Under the pieces are notes generated by a model. That model was given only the letters and a program-made list of their open reading frames with translations. It had not been told where the DNA came from and did not search any database. 17,761 nucleotides of DNA from Chitinophagales bacterium (GTDB lineage: Bacteria > Bacteroidota > Bacteroidia > Chitinophagales > Saprospiraceae), in NCBI GenBank assembly GCA_013297575.1, contig JAAFHO010000037.1:1-17761 (forward strand). The letters are read 5' to 3'. Position 1 is the first letter of the stretch. The number at the start of each line of letters is the position of its first letter. Positions 7,970-14,441 of this stretch are shown here, one piece after another. Made by a program: the position numbers and the translations under genes.

Positions 7970-9320
7970 CCAGCACAAACTGCGTACCTTTTCCCAAAAC
8001 AGAACTCACCCTCAAGTCGCCGCCATGCAATTGCATAATTTGCTTTGAAATACTCAAACCAACACCCGTTCCCGTCTGTTTTGTTGTAAAAAACGGAATA
8101 AAAATCTCTTGCATTAATTCCGGCGTAATACCGGGGCCATTGTCTTCTACTACAATATACGGGCTACCTTTAGCATCGGTACCCATTTTGAGAAGAATAC
8201 GCGGTTTGGTCGTTGCAGGATCGCCCAGCAAGGCTTCTTTGGCATTTTTTACCAAATTGATCAAAACCATTTCAATTTGACCGGGATCAGCCTGCATACT
8301 TATGTCTGCATTGCCTTCGTATTGCTGCTCCAATAATACTTGATGCTGTTTAAGATCGGAAGACACCAGTGCCGTTATATTATCAATCAGTTTTCGTACC
8401 GTGATGGTCTCCATTCTAGGTTTTGGAATCGAACTAAAGGTACGATACGCCTCCACAAAATCCATCAAACTCCTACTTCGCGATGCCACCACATCCAAGG
8501 CTTCTTCCAAATCGGCCGTCGCTTCACTGGGTTTGAGATCGGTGCTCACGATCTCTTTCATCGTTTCCACTAAAGTAACAATAGGCGTAACCGAATTCAT
8601 GATTTCGTGACGAAGTACACGGGTAAGGTCGCGCCAAGCATCTACCTCTTTGATTTGGAGCTCGTTATGGATATTTTGTAGGGTAATAAGGCGTACATTG
8701 CGGCCTTGGAGGTTGAGTGCTACACCTTGAACGGAAATTTGTCTGCCCAATTCGGGTTGGTACAACATCTTACCTTTTGCTTTCAAATTGCCCAAAAAAG
8801 CCACCAAATCGCGGTGCATACTAGGCAATTCTTTTATATGGCTAAACCGATATACACCCAGAAGATGAAATGCCGAATTATTGGAAATCAATAGTGTGTC
8901 CTGCGCATCAAATGCCAAAATACCCGCGCTCAAGTGCTGTACAATGGCGTTCATAAACAAAAGATTGGCTTCTTTTTCAGCGCGGGTTTGGCGAAAAGCC
9001 TCCAATACCTCATTAAACTGGTGGTTCATCTGCGAAAAAGAGGTGCTTTTTTCTTCACCAGAGGAAAAACGCACCGCAAAATCGGAATACCGCACACTTT
9101 CCAAAAAACGGGTCAATCGTCGGTTCGTATCGCTCACATAGCGATATAAATTCCAAGCCACGAAAGTGGTACACAATCCGCAAAGTATCCAAATCCATGC
9201 TGTTGGTGCTTCCGGATGCTGAAGTACCCAAAAAGATCCACCGGTAATAATAACCACTATTGCCAATACACGAAAGGCAATATTAAAAGCGAAGGATTCC
9301 GTAAATGGTAATTGTTTCAC
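7962..9320 (-). CDS. Sensor histidine kinase (NtrY-like), partner of the NtrC-type regulator
   Basis: This is a membrane histidine kinase of 452 residues. Two membrane segments at about 13-33 and 41-58 frame only a very short external loop, so sensing is probably cytoplasmic or within the membrane. A HAMP-like linker (60-115) and a PAS-like domain (about 118-215, FDAQDTLLISNNSAFHLLG) follow. The HisKA motif is LRHEIMNSVTP with phosphorylated His 238. The ATPase has the N box NLVKNAKEAL (about 355-364), G1 DNGPGI (393-398), F box IPFFTTK and G2 GTGVGLS (417-423). All catalytic motifs are intact. The architecture is that of NtrY-type kinases that phosphorylate NtrC-family regulators. The gene follows the regulator by 2 bp, which implies translational coupling. 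The signal is unknown. Confidence 0.93.
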   Translation of the reverse strand: MKQLPFTESFAFNIAFRVLAIVVIITGGSFWVLQHPEAPTAWIWILCGLCTTFVAWNLYRYVSDTNRRLTRFLESVRYSDFAVRFSSGEEKSTSFSQMNHQFNEVLEAFRQTRAEKEANLLFMNAIVQHLSAGILAFDAQDTLLISNNSAFHLLGVYRFSHIKELPSMHRDLVAFLGNLKAKGKMLYQPELGRQISVQGVALNLQGRNVRLITLQNIHNELQIKEVDAWRDLTRVLRHEIMNSVTPIVTLVETMKEIVSTDLKPSEATADLEEALDVVASRSRSLMDFVEAYRTFSSIPKPRMETITVRKLIDNITALVSSDLKQHQVLLEQQYEGNADISMQADPGQIEMVLINLVKNAKEALLGDPATTKPRILLKMGTDAKGSPYIVVEDNGPGITPELMQEIFIPFFTTKQTGTGVGLSISKQIMQLHGGDLRVSSVLGKGTQFVLGF

Positions 9321-9322
9321 GG

Positions 9323-10690
9323 TTAGAGTTTGTGTTTTTCGAGGCGGCGATAGAGCGAAGCACGGGTTAATCCGAGTTCTTTGGCTGCTTCCGTAATATT
9401 GCCATAGTGTTTATTGAGGGCTTTTACGATCAATTGCTTTTCCATTTCCTCTAGGTTCATCAGCGGCAAGTCTCCTCCTGCATAATCGGCATTTTCGCGG
9501 AAAAAGAAATCAGCAATACTCAAGGTATCGCCCTGCGACATGATAACGGCGCGTTCCACCGCATGGCGCAATTCACGAATATTGCCAGGCCAAGGGTAGC
9601 GTTCCATTTCTTTGAGCAAACCCGCACTCAGTCCGCGTACATTGCGCTTGTATTTTTGGGCAAATTGTGTGGCAAAATGCGTTGCCAAGGGTTCAATATC
9701 TTCCGTTCGCTCGCGCAAGGCTGGTATTTGTATTTCAATCGTATTGATCCGGTACATCAAATCTTGGCGGAACGTCCGGTTTTTTACCATCTCGTACAAG
9801 TCTTGGTTCGTGGCCGCAATTACCCGTACATCAATATCGCGGCTGCGGTTAGCACCTACACGGGTAATGGTGCGGTTTTGAAGCACCGTCAGTAGTTTCG
9901 ATTGCAACGGAAGGGGCATATTCCCAATTTCGTCCAAAAAAATAACACCTCCGTTGGCTGCTTCAAAACGGCCGGGGCGGTCTTCTCTTGCATCGGTAAA
10001 TGCGCCCTTTACGTGGCCAAAGAGTTCACTTTCAAACAGCGATTCCGTGAGCGCACCCAAATCTACTTTTACAAAATTTTCACTACTTCGATCCGATTGT
10101 ACATGGATAGCCTGCGCAATCAGGTCTTTACCCGTACCGTTTTCCCCTAGAATAAGGACATTCGCGTCGGTTTCGGCCACTCGGCCAATGGTATCCATGA
10201 CTTGCTGCATAGATCGGCTGCGCCAAATCATTTCGGGCAAATCCCTTGCTCCTGCGAGGTTGCGTCCTGTTTGTTTGGTTTTTAGTGAATCCGCCTCGTC
10301 TTGAGTAACCTTTAGTCGGAGTGCGGCCAATAGCGTAGCCAGCAACTTTTCATTGTCCCAAGGCTTGAGTACAAAATCGGCAGCACCCTTTCGGATGGCC
10401 TGTACCGCGAGTTCTACATCGCCATAAGCGGTAATGAGCACGACCACCACCGATGGATCAATTTCGCGGATTTTTGTGAGCCAATACAAACCCTCTTCGC
10501 CCGTGTTTTTGGTACGGTTGAAATTCATATCCAACAGCACCACATCGTAGCGTTGGCCGCGGAGCAGTGTGGGTATGGTATCGGGTTCACGCGTGGTTTC
10601 TACCAAGGAGAAATGGCGTTTCAAAAAAAGTTTCCCAGCACTGAGTACACCGGGATTATCGTCTGCAATTAAAATACTTGCTTCGTGCAT
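9323..10690 (-). CDS. Sigma-54-dependent response regulator, NtrC family
   Basis: This 455-residue activator is phosphorylated by the adjacent kinase and opens sigma-54 promoters by ATP hydrolysis. The receiver domain (1-125) has acidic residues ADD at 9-11, phospho-acceptor Asp 54 in VVLLDMNF, the conserved Thr in LITAYGD, and Lys 109 in LKPWD. The AAA+ domain has Walker A GENGTGKD (182-189), the sigma-54 contact loop GAFTDA (229-234), Walker B GGVIFLDEIG (about 247-256) and the arginine-rich FRQDLMYRIN segment. A Fis-type helix-turn-helix ends the protein (NITEAAKELGLTRASLYRRL). I use ATG 10690 (MHEASILIADDNPG), since the in-frame TTG at 10714 lies inside the putative promoter. The targets are unknown; a sigma-54-like site lies right upstream in the opposite direction. 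Confidence 0.95.
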   Translation of the reverse strand: MHEASILIADDNPGVLSAGKLFLKRHFSLVETTREPDTIPTLLRGQRYDVVLLDMNFNRTKNTGEEGLYWLTKIREIDPSVVVVLITAYGDVELAVQAIRKGAADFVLKPWDNEKLLATLLAALRLKVTQDEADSLKTKQTGRNLAGARDLPEMIWRSRSMQQVMDTIGRVAETDANVLILGENGTGKDLIAQAIHVQSDRSSENFVKVDLGALTESLFESELFGHVKGAFTDAREDRPGRFEAANGGVIFLDEIGNMPLPLQSKLLTVLQNRTITRVGANRSRDIDVRVIAATNQDLYEMVKNRTFRQDLMYRINTIEIQIPALRERTEDIEPLATHFATQFAQKYKRNVRGLSAGLLKEMERYPWPGNIRELRHAVERAVIMSQGDTLSIADFFFRENADYAGGDLPLMNLEEMEKQLIVKALNKHYGNITEAAKELGLTRASLYRRLEKHKL

Positions 10691-10705
10691 ATCGTTTAAA
10701 TACAG

Positions 10706-10738
10706 CAAAGACAATGCCTTTGGCTAATATACTGCAAA
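10706..10738 (-). promoter_or_regulatory. Candidate promoter of the regulator-kinase operon
   Basis: On the minus strand TTTG (10738-10735) is followed by 21 bases and then TGTCTTTG (10713-10706), one mismatch from TAnnTTTG. The -7 box ends 15 bases before the ATG at 10690. It overlaps the divergent sigma-54-like element at 10721-10736, so the two could exclude each other. Confidence 0.4.
10721..10736 (+). promoter_or_regulatory. Sigma-54-like -24/-12 element pointing away from the NtrC-type gene
   Basis: The plus strand reads TGGC-N8-TGCA, which keeps the essential GG-N10-GC spacing and both cores of the consensus TGGCACG-N4-TTGCA, though not the inner ACG. It sits 31 bp from the start of a sigma-54 activator gene and fires rightwards into the gene-free region. 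A site of this quality is not expected often by chance in about 800 bp, but a single motif match remains weak evidence. Confidence 0.35.
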
Positions 10739-10881
10739 TGAAAGCATTTTCTGTGAAACTGGTGTGCGTTTTCGGACGACATTGTTCGTTTTTGCACAAA
10801 TTGAGCAATGTTTGCTAGTTCGTAATGCATGGATTCTTAGTACAGAGTAAAAAAAAATTTATGTTTTGGCTAAATTTGTTT

Positions 10882-10890
10882 TACAGTGTA
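10882..10890. repeat. Palindrome TACAGTGTA, left copy
   Basis: TACAGTGTA is a dyad around a central G. The surrounding 15 bases (10879-10893) match 11321-11335 at 13 positions in direct orientation. The two copies flank the hairpin array and could be operators or remnants of an insertion. Confidence 0.4.
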
Positions 10891-10967
10891 TTTAGATTAA
10901 TGCCCTCCGCAAACCCTTTCGATGGTTGAGTTTATCTTTGGGCGTGGCTACACGTTCAGTACGATAT

Positions 10968-11064
10968 AAGAGCCGTTAGGCTCGGATCATCTTGTAGCCG
11001 CGGATTTTAATCCGTGGAACAGATGCACAACAAGTTATGGAGAGCCGTCGGCTCGATACATATT
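10968..11064 (+). repeat. Composite hairpin repeat, left copy (A-B-A unit)
   Basis: Three palindromes follow one another. The first is GAGCC-GTTA-GGCTC at 10970-10983 (type A). The second is CCGCGGATT / AATCCGTGG with a 2-base turn at 10998-11017 (type B). The third is GAGCCG-T-CGGCTC at 11042-11054 (type A). The unit ends in ACATATT at 11058-11064. Read on the plus strand it aligns along its length with the reverse complement of 11125-11218; the first 31 bases agree at 26 positions. It looks like a REP/BIME-type intergenic repeat, but no RAYT-type transposase is visible in the window. Confidence 0.7.
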
Positions 11065-11081
11065 TTTTGAGATATTCAAGG

Positions 11082-11093
11082 CATCATATGATG
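11082..11093. repeat. Perfect 12-bp palindrome at the centre of the array
   Basis: CATCATATGATG is a perfect palindrome near the midpoint between the two inverted repeat copies. It is flanked by ATATTCAA (11072-11079) and its inverse TTGAATAT (11122-11129), so the spacer carries dyad symmetry as well. Confidence 0.5.
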
Positions 11094-11124
11094 AACAATA
11101 CATTTTGAAGATTTGAAATGATTG

Positions 11125-11218
11125 AATATGTTCCGAGCCTATGGCTCTTAAATGGTTGCGTAACATTGGGGCGGATTGAAATCCGCCGCTACAACATAGC
11201 CCGAGCCTATCGGCTCTT
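11125..11218 (-). repeat. Composite hairpin repeat, right copy, inverted
   Basis: Read on the minus strand this gives the same order as the left copy: type A GAGCC-GATA-GGCTC (11216-11203), TTGTAG, type B GGCGGATT / AATCCGCC (11187-11170), type A GAGCC-ATA-GGCTC (11147-11135), then ACATATT (11131-11125). The stems are kept intact while loop bases differ from the left copy. That pattern suggests selection or exchange acting on the hairpins themselves. Confidence 0.7.
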
Positions 11219-11224
11219 CGTTCT

Positions 11225-11240
11225 GAGCCGCTCGGATCAA
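11225..11240 (+). repeat. Degenerate extra type-A element
   Basis: GAGCCGCTCGGATCAA reproduces the 10970 element with five loop/stem bases deleted: GAGCCG, then CTCGGATCA. It is in the same orientation as the left copy. It suggests the array arose from more than two insertions or duplications. Confidence 0.45.
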
Positions 11241-11323
11241 TTCACACCGCATTGGGCAATTTGGACAGCGATTTGAATTTTTTTGAACAATATAGCCCAT
11301 TAGAAAGTATAAAAAACTTATTT

Positions 11324-11332
11324 TACACTGTA
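11324..11332. repeat. Palindrome TACACTGTA, right copy
   Basis: This is the counterpart of the palindrome at 10882-10890 on the other side of the hairpin array, within the 15-base near-identical stretch 11321-11335. Confidence 0.4.
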
Positions 11333-11422
11333 CTTCGTATAAAATGAGTTATTCAAAAATTATTTTTTTTGTCCGATTAAAAATACAATATGTTAATGTA
11401 TTAAAATTTCATCAAGATTCCT

Positions 11423-11430
11423 TAATTTTG
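11423..11430 (+). promoter_or_regulatory. Possible -7 box for the protease gene
   Basis: TAATTTTG followed by CAG is a full match to TAnnTTTG, 83 bases upstream of the ATG at 11514. There is no clear -33 TTTG. Instead, a dyad AATACA-N9-TGTATT (11382-11402) lies where the -33 region would be and could be an operator. Confidence 0.4.
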
Positions 11431-11513
11431 CAGTTCAATTTTTTACATTACAAATCATAGTATTTCATGTAGGTTTGTAAAACATCTATCATTCAAGTAA
11501 AATATTAAAGTCT

Positions 11514-13157
11514 ATGAAAAGAACGATCCTTTCCATTTTGTGCGTCATTGCACTTACCGCCTACGCTTATGCACAGGCAATCCCCGGTGAATTACTCATC
11601 AAATTAGAACCCAATGCCAGTTTGGAGGCCGTTGTCCCTCAAATAGCGCGTACAACATTTACAAGTATTAAGCAAACCCGCACGTTATCCGAAAGTTGGC
11701 AGATTTATAAAGTATCTTTAGATGTAGCCACTTGCTTAGGCCGTGAAGACGAAATACTGCGTCTGGTCAATCGTATGCCCAGCATTACCGTTGCTCAATG
11801 GGACCACAATACAGAAGAACGCAGTATTACTCCAAATGATCCGTTTTGGATACAGCAGCGCGACATGAATTTAATTGGTCTTACCCGTGCTTGGGAAAAT
11901 ACTACTGGCGGCCTTACCCAATCGGGCGATAGTATCGTGGTAGCGGTATTGGAAAAAGGTATGCAAAAAGAACATCCCGATTTGGTTGCTAACCTTTGGC
12001 GCAACCACAAAGAGATTCCAAACAACAATAAAGACGATGATAATAACGGCTATATCGACGATTATACAGGCTGGGACGCAGGATCTGGCAAAGGCTCTGG
12101 TAATGGTAACGGAAGCAGTCATGGTACCTCTGTTTGTGGTATTGTGGGGGCACGGGGCAACGAAGAGTTTGGTGTAACAGGTGTCAACTGGAGTGTAAAA
12201 GTACTTCCTATTGTGAATGTAGTATTGGAAAGTGAAATTATTGCTGCTTATAACTATGTAGGTGATATACGCCGCCGATACAATACCAGCAAGGGTAAAG
12301 AAGGTGCTTTTGTTGTGGCCACTAATGCTTCTTTTGGTATCGATAACGCACGAGCAGCAGATTATCCGCTTTGGTGCATGGTATATGACTCGCTGGGCGT
12401 ACTAGGCGTACTCAATGTGGCCGCTACCGCCAACGCCAATATAGATGTGGATACATATGGAGATATGCCCACGACATGTAACAGCGAATTTCTACTTACA
12501 GTTACCAACATAGATGCTGCCAATGGCAAAAAAGTAAGCGGTGCTGGCTTTGGTGCTACCTCTATTGATATTGGTTCGCCTGGAACTGGTACATTTACCG
12601 CCGTAAATAGGATCATCAACCAAAGCGATACCACTTGGCACGGGCCTTTTGGTGGTACATCTGCAGCATGTCCACATACTTCGGGGGCAGTTGGGTTGAT
12701 TTATAGCGTCAAATGCGCAGGGTATGTAGCTGACGCGCTCACCAGCCCAGCCACGTGTGTACGCCGCGTGCGCGATGCTATTTTTCATAATCTCCGCGAC
12801 GAGGCAACATTAGTGGGGATAACGACCCAAGGTGGCCGTTTGGATGTGGACTTGGTGATTCAGGATATTATGGAACTCTGCTCGGGTACTACAGGTGATC
12901 TGGAAATTTCGGAAATACGCCCCAATCCAGTAAGCACTCAATTGCAAATACGCTACCAAACCCCCGATTATGAAAAGAAATACGCATTTAGGGTGTTTAA
13001 TCTGCTAGGGCAACAAGTTTACGATGAGGCATTTGCGCCGCCAGCATTTGAGGCTAAAATCAAAAATTTGGACGTATCCAACTGGCCACAGGGCATGTAT
13101 ATTTTAGTGTTGGAACAGGGTAAAAAGCAAATCACGAAAAAATTTATAAAAATTTAA
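11514..13157 (+). CDS. Secreted subtilase-like (S8) protein with T9SS sorting domain and altered triad
   Basis: Subtilases are secreted serine proteases using an Asp-His-Ser triad. This 547-residue protein has a signal peptide (1-20, cut near AYA-QA), a short propeptide-like region starting PGELLIKLEP, and the S8 domain at about 110-455. His 203 lies in SSHGTSVCGI and Ser 383 in FGGTSAACPHTSG, both canonical. Where the family has an Asp (VAVxDxG) the sequence reads VVAVLEKGMQKEHPDL, so Glu 147 replaces it. A metal-binding-like run KDDDNNGYIDDYTGWD (173-188) follows. The last 80 residues, from EISEIRPNP to KKFIKI, are a type A T9SS C-terminal sorting domain, implying export across the outer membrane and surface anchoring or release. 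It is a single-gene unit. Activity is uncertain because of the Glu. Confidence 0.9.
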   Translation: MKRTILSILCVIALTAYAYAQAIPGELLIKLEPNASLEAVVPQIARTTFTSIKQTRTLSESWQIYKVSLDVATCLGREDEILRLVNRMPSITVAQWDHNTEERSITPNDPFWIQQRDMNLIGLTRAWENTTGGLTQSGDSIVVAVLEKGMQKEHPDLVANLWRNHKEIPNNNKDDDNNGYIDDYTGWDAGSGKGSGNGNGSSHGTSVCGIVGARGNEEFGVTGVNWSVKVLPIVNVVLESEIIAAYNYVGDIRRRYNTSKGKEGAFVVATNASFGIDNARAADYPLWCMVYDSLGVLGVLNVAATANANIDVDTYGDMPTTCNSEFLLTVTNIDAANGKKVSGAGFGATSIDIGSPGTGTFTAVNRIINQSDTTWHGPFGGTSAACPHTSGAVGLIYSVKCAGYVADALTSPATCVRRVRDAIFHNLRDEATLVGITTQGGRLDVDLVIQDIMELCSGTTGDLEISEIRPNPVSTQLQIRYQTPDYEKKYAFRVFNLLGQQVYDEAFAPPAFEAKIKNLDVSNWPQGMYILVLEQGKKQITKKFIKI

Positions 13158-13164
13158 AAAAGTA

Positions 13165-13197
13165 TTTGGTAGTTTCGAGCCAAAGTATTTACCTTTG
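13165..13197 (+). promoter_or_regulatory. Bacteroidota-type promoter for tRNA-Arg
   Basis: TTTG (13165-13168), 21 bases, then TACCTTTG (13190-13197) match both elements of the phylum consensus. The tRNA begins 19 bases further on. This is the clearest promoter in the window. Confidence 0.75.
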
Positions 13198-13216
13198 CGT
13201 CCCGAAATCAAGGATT

Positions 13217-13292
13217 GGCTCCGTGGCTCAATGGATAGAGCATCTGACTACGGATCAGAAGGTTAGAGGTTCGAGTCCTCTCGGAGTCACCA
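13217..13292 (+). tRNA. tRNA-Arg(ACG), CCA encoded
   Basis: The cloverleaf is complete. The acceptor GGCTCCG pairs with CGGAGTC (one G-U pair at position 2). The D arm reads GCTC...GAGC. The anticodon stem TCTGA/TCAGA surrounds the loop CTACGGA with anticodon ACG at 13250-13252. The T arm is AGAGG-TTCGAGT-CCTCT, followed by discriminator A and CCA at 13290-13292. The anticodon reads CGN arginine codons after A34 is deaminated to inosine by TadA. It has its own promoter and terminator, so it is a single-gene unit. Confidence 0.97.
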
Positions 13293-13298
13293 AATTAC

Positions 13299-13340
13299 GA
13301 GGTGTGTAAACCGTTAAAAGTTTGCACACTTCATTTTTAT
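13299..13340 (+). terminator. Intrinsic terminator after tRNA-Arg
   Basis: A 13-bp stem pairs 13299-13311 (GAGGTGTGTAAAC) with 13320-13332 (GTTTGCACACTTC), with two G-U pairs and an 8-nt loop. ATTTTTAT follows. It lies 6 bases after the tRNA CCA. Confidence 0.85.
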
Positions 13341-13433
13341 ACTTAACAATGTTGGCGGTTAGTGGCTTGAGGTTCAGTAATTCAGGAGCACTGTTAGGTT
13401 TTTTTAACAAGTATTATCAAATTGACATTCAAA

Positions 13434-13441
13434 TAGTTTTG
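13434..13441 (+). promoter_or_regulatory. Possible -7 box just before rpmB
   Basis: TAGTTTTG matches TAnnTTTG but ends only 4 bases before the ATG at 13446, so it would give a leaderless mRNA. The -33 element is missing. It may be a chance match, with the true promoter further up in 13341-13430. Confidence 0.25.
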
Positions 13442-13445
13442 AATC

Positions 13446-13703
13446 ATGGCAAAAGTATGTGATTTGACGGGTAAAAAGCCGATCACAGGTAATCACGTTT
13501 CGCACTCTAATAGAAAGACGAAGCGCCGTTTCCTCCCAAATTTGCACGTTAAGCGTTTTTTCATTCCTGAAACAGGCGAATGGATTACCCTTAAAGTGAG
13601 TGCTGCGGCGATCCGCACCATCAGCAAATTGGGTATTTATACGTTTATTAAAAAATTAGAAAAGAAAGGCGAAATCGTTTTTAATTCAGAGCCAGGCTGT
13701 TAA
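13446..13703 (+). CDS. rpmB: Large-subunit ribosomal protein bL28
   Basis: L28 is a small basic protein of the 50S subunit. The 85-residue product begins MAKVCDLTGKKPITGNHVSHSNRKTKRRFLPNLH, the family's typical N-terminus, and continues with WITLKVSAAAIRTI, also conserved. The two CxxC pairs that bind zinc in some L28 proteins are absent, so it is the zinc-free form. It heads the rpmB-rpmG-DUF4295 trio, with 59 bp to rpmG. The region 13341-13445 upstream is free of genes and probably serves as promoter and leader. Confidence 0.97.
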   Translation: MAKVCDLTGKKPITGNHVSHSNRKTKRRFLPNLHVKRFFIPETGEWITLKVSAAAIRTISKLGIYTFIKKLEKKGEIVFNSEPGC

Positions 13704-13762
13704 TAGCCGCTGTTTTATAATAATTCTGTCTTGATTCAATAACATTTACATACACTACTAGT

Positions 13763-13951
13763 ATGGCTAAGAAAAGTAAAGGTAACCGTATCCAAATTAT
13801 TTTGGAATGCACCGAGCACAAAACCAGTGGTTTGCCTGGTACTTCACGTTACGTGACACAAAAGAACCGTAAGAACACTACTGAGCGTCTTGAGTTGAAA
13901 AAATACAACTCTATCATGCGCAGATATACTGTTCACCGCGAAATTAAGTAA
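13763..13951 (+). CDS. rpmG: Large-subunit ribosomal protein bL33
   Basis: This 62-residue basic protein reads MAKKSKGNRIQIILECTEH and ends NTTERLELKKYNSIMRRYTVHREIK. The pattern LELKKYxxxxRRYTxHREIK is diagnostic for L33. Only one Cys is present, so this is the zinc-independent form. It lies between rpmB and the DUF4295 gene with short spacers and is surely in the same transcript. Confidence 0.97.
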   Translation: MAKKSKGNRIQIILECTEHKTSGLPGTSRYVTQKNRKNTTERLELKKYNSIMRRYTVHREIK

Positions 13952-14013
13952 TACTCCATTCGTGGCGATTGTGCTGCGATTGTATTTTTTATAACACATA
14001 ATTACTCTGCTTC

Positions 14014-14193
14014 ATGGCAAAGAAAGTTTCTAAAAACGCCCGTGTTGCCCAACGTGCTGCTAATGCAGGTTCTGGTAAGGATCACGTTAAGGTGATTAAG
14101 GCTGTTAAAGACCCAGTTACTGGTCGCTATACATATAAGCAGCAAATCGTTCACAAGGATAAGGTGAAGGATTTCTTTGCTGACGTGAAATAA
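14014..14193 (+). CDS. DUF4295 family small basic protein
   Basis: A 59-residue frame begins MAKKVSKNARVAQRAANAGS and ends HKDKVKDFFADVK, followed by TAA. This short, Lys-rich protein is found next to rpmG across Bacteroidota and annotated as DUF4295. Its charge and constant link with L28/L33 suggest a ribosome-associated role, but the function is not established. It lies 62 bp after rpmG and is closed by a terminator at 14218. Confidence 0.92.
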   Translation: MAKKVSKNARVAQRAANAGSGKDHVKVIKAVKDPVTGRYTYKQQIVHKDKVKDFFADVK

Positions 14194-14217
14194 TTTTTAT
14201 TTCATACCATTGCAACC

Positions 14218-14276
14218 AAAGCGAGGTGCTTGTCTTTAAGGGTTTAAACCACCTTTGGCACGCTCCTCGCTTTTTT
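14218..14276 (+). terminator. Terminator of the rpmB-rpmG-DUF4295 operon
   Basis: AAAGCGAGG (14218-14226) pairs with CCTCGCTTT (14265-14273), followed by more T to 14276. The 38-nt interior holds a GTGC/GCAC pairing and the palindrome GGTTTAAACC (14241-14250). Its loop sequence GTGCTTGTCTTTAAGGG recurs in the terminator at 16236. Confidence 0.7.
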
Positions 14277-14378
14277 CTGCCCGTCCGGTAGTATTTTTCG
14301 TGCCTAAGCGCACTTATAGGTAGAGTTGGATTTTGAGAGCATCATTTTTCAACGTTTTGTCCCCTTATATGGCGCTAT

Positions 14379-14441
14379 GGCACTCTTTTCATAAAGTTAG
14401 TGCCGTCACTCGACATTAGCCCATCGCCACTCCGTGGCACT
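14379..14441 (+). promoter_or_regulatory. Structured leader of the RNA helicase gene
   Basis: AGTGCC (14399-14404) can pair with GGCACT on either side (14379-14384 or 14436-14441), giving two exclusive stems. A third, GCCAC-TCC-GTGGC (14426-14438), competes with the second and is followed by ACTCC and six T directly before the ATG at 14451. The set resembles an attenuator or a temperature- or helicase-sensitive leader, but this is inference. Confidence 0.35.

Larger units (their letters stand above)
10741..11513. other. Gene-free region with a hairpin-repeat array
   Basis: No credible reading frame is present on either strand here; the best is a 22-codon frame at 10861-10929. The content is A/T-rich flanks, an inverted pair of composite hairpin repeats (10968-11064 and 11125-11218) with a degenerate extra copy at 11225-11240, two TACA(G/C)TGTA palindromes flanking the array, and the protease promoter near its right end. 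A -7-like TATCTTTG at 10933-10940 would transcribe the array, but it lacks a -33 partner. Confidence 0.7.

Noticed and set aside
10691..10714. TTG start that would extend the response regulator by eight residues
   Set aside because: It overlaps the candidate promoter, and ATG 10690 gives the usual receiver-domain N-terminus.
10861..10929. 22-codon frame (MFWLNLFYSVFRLM...) in the gene-free region
   Set aside because: Too short, no conserved feature, and no promoter at the right distance; it is no better than chance in A/T-rich DNA.
10968..11240. CRISPR-like array
   Set aside because: The repeats are inverted, unevenly spaced and palindromic with two hairpin types. There are no regular spacers and no cas genes nearby.
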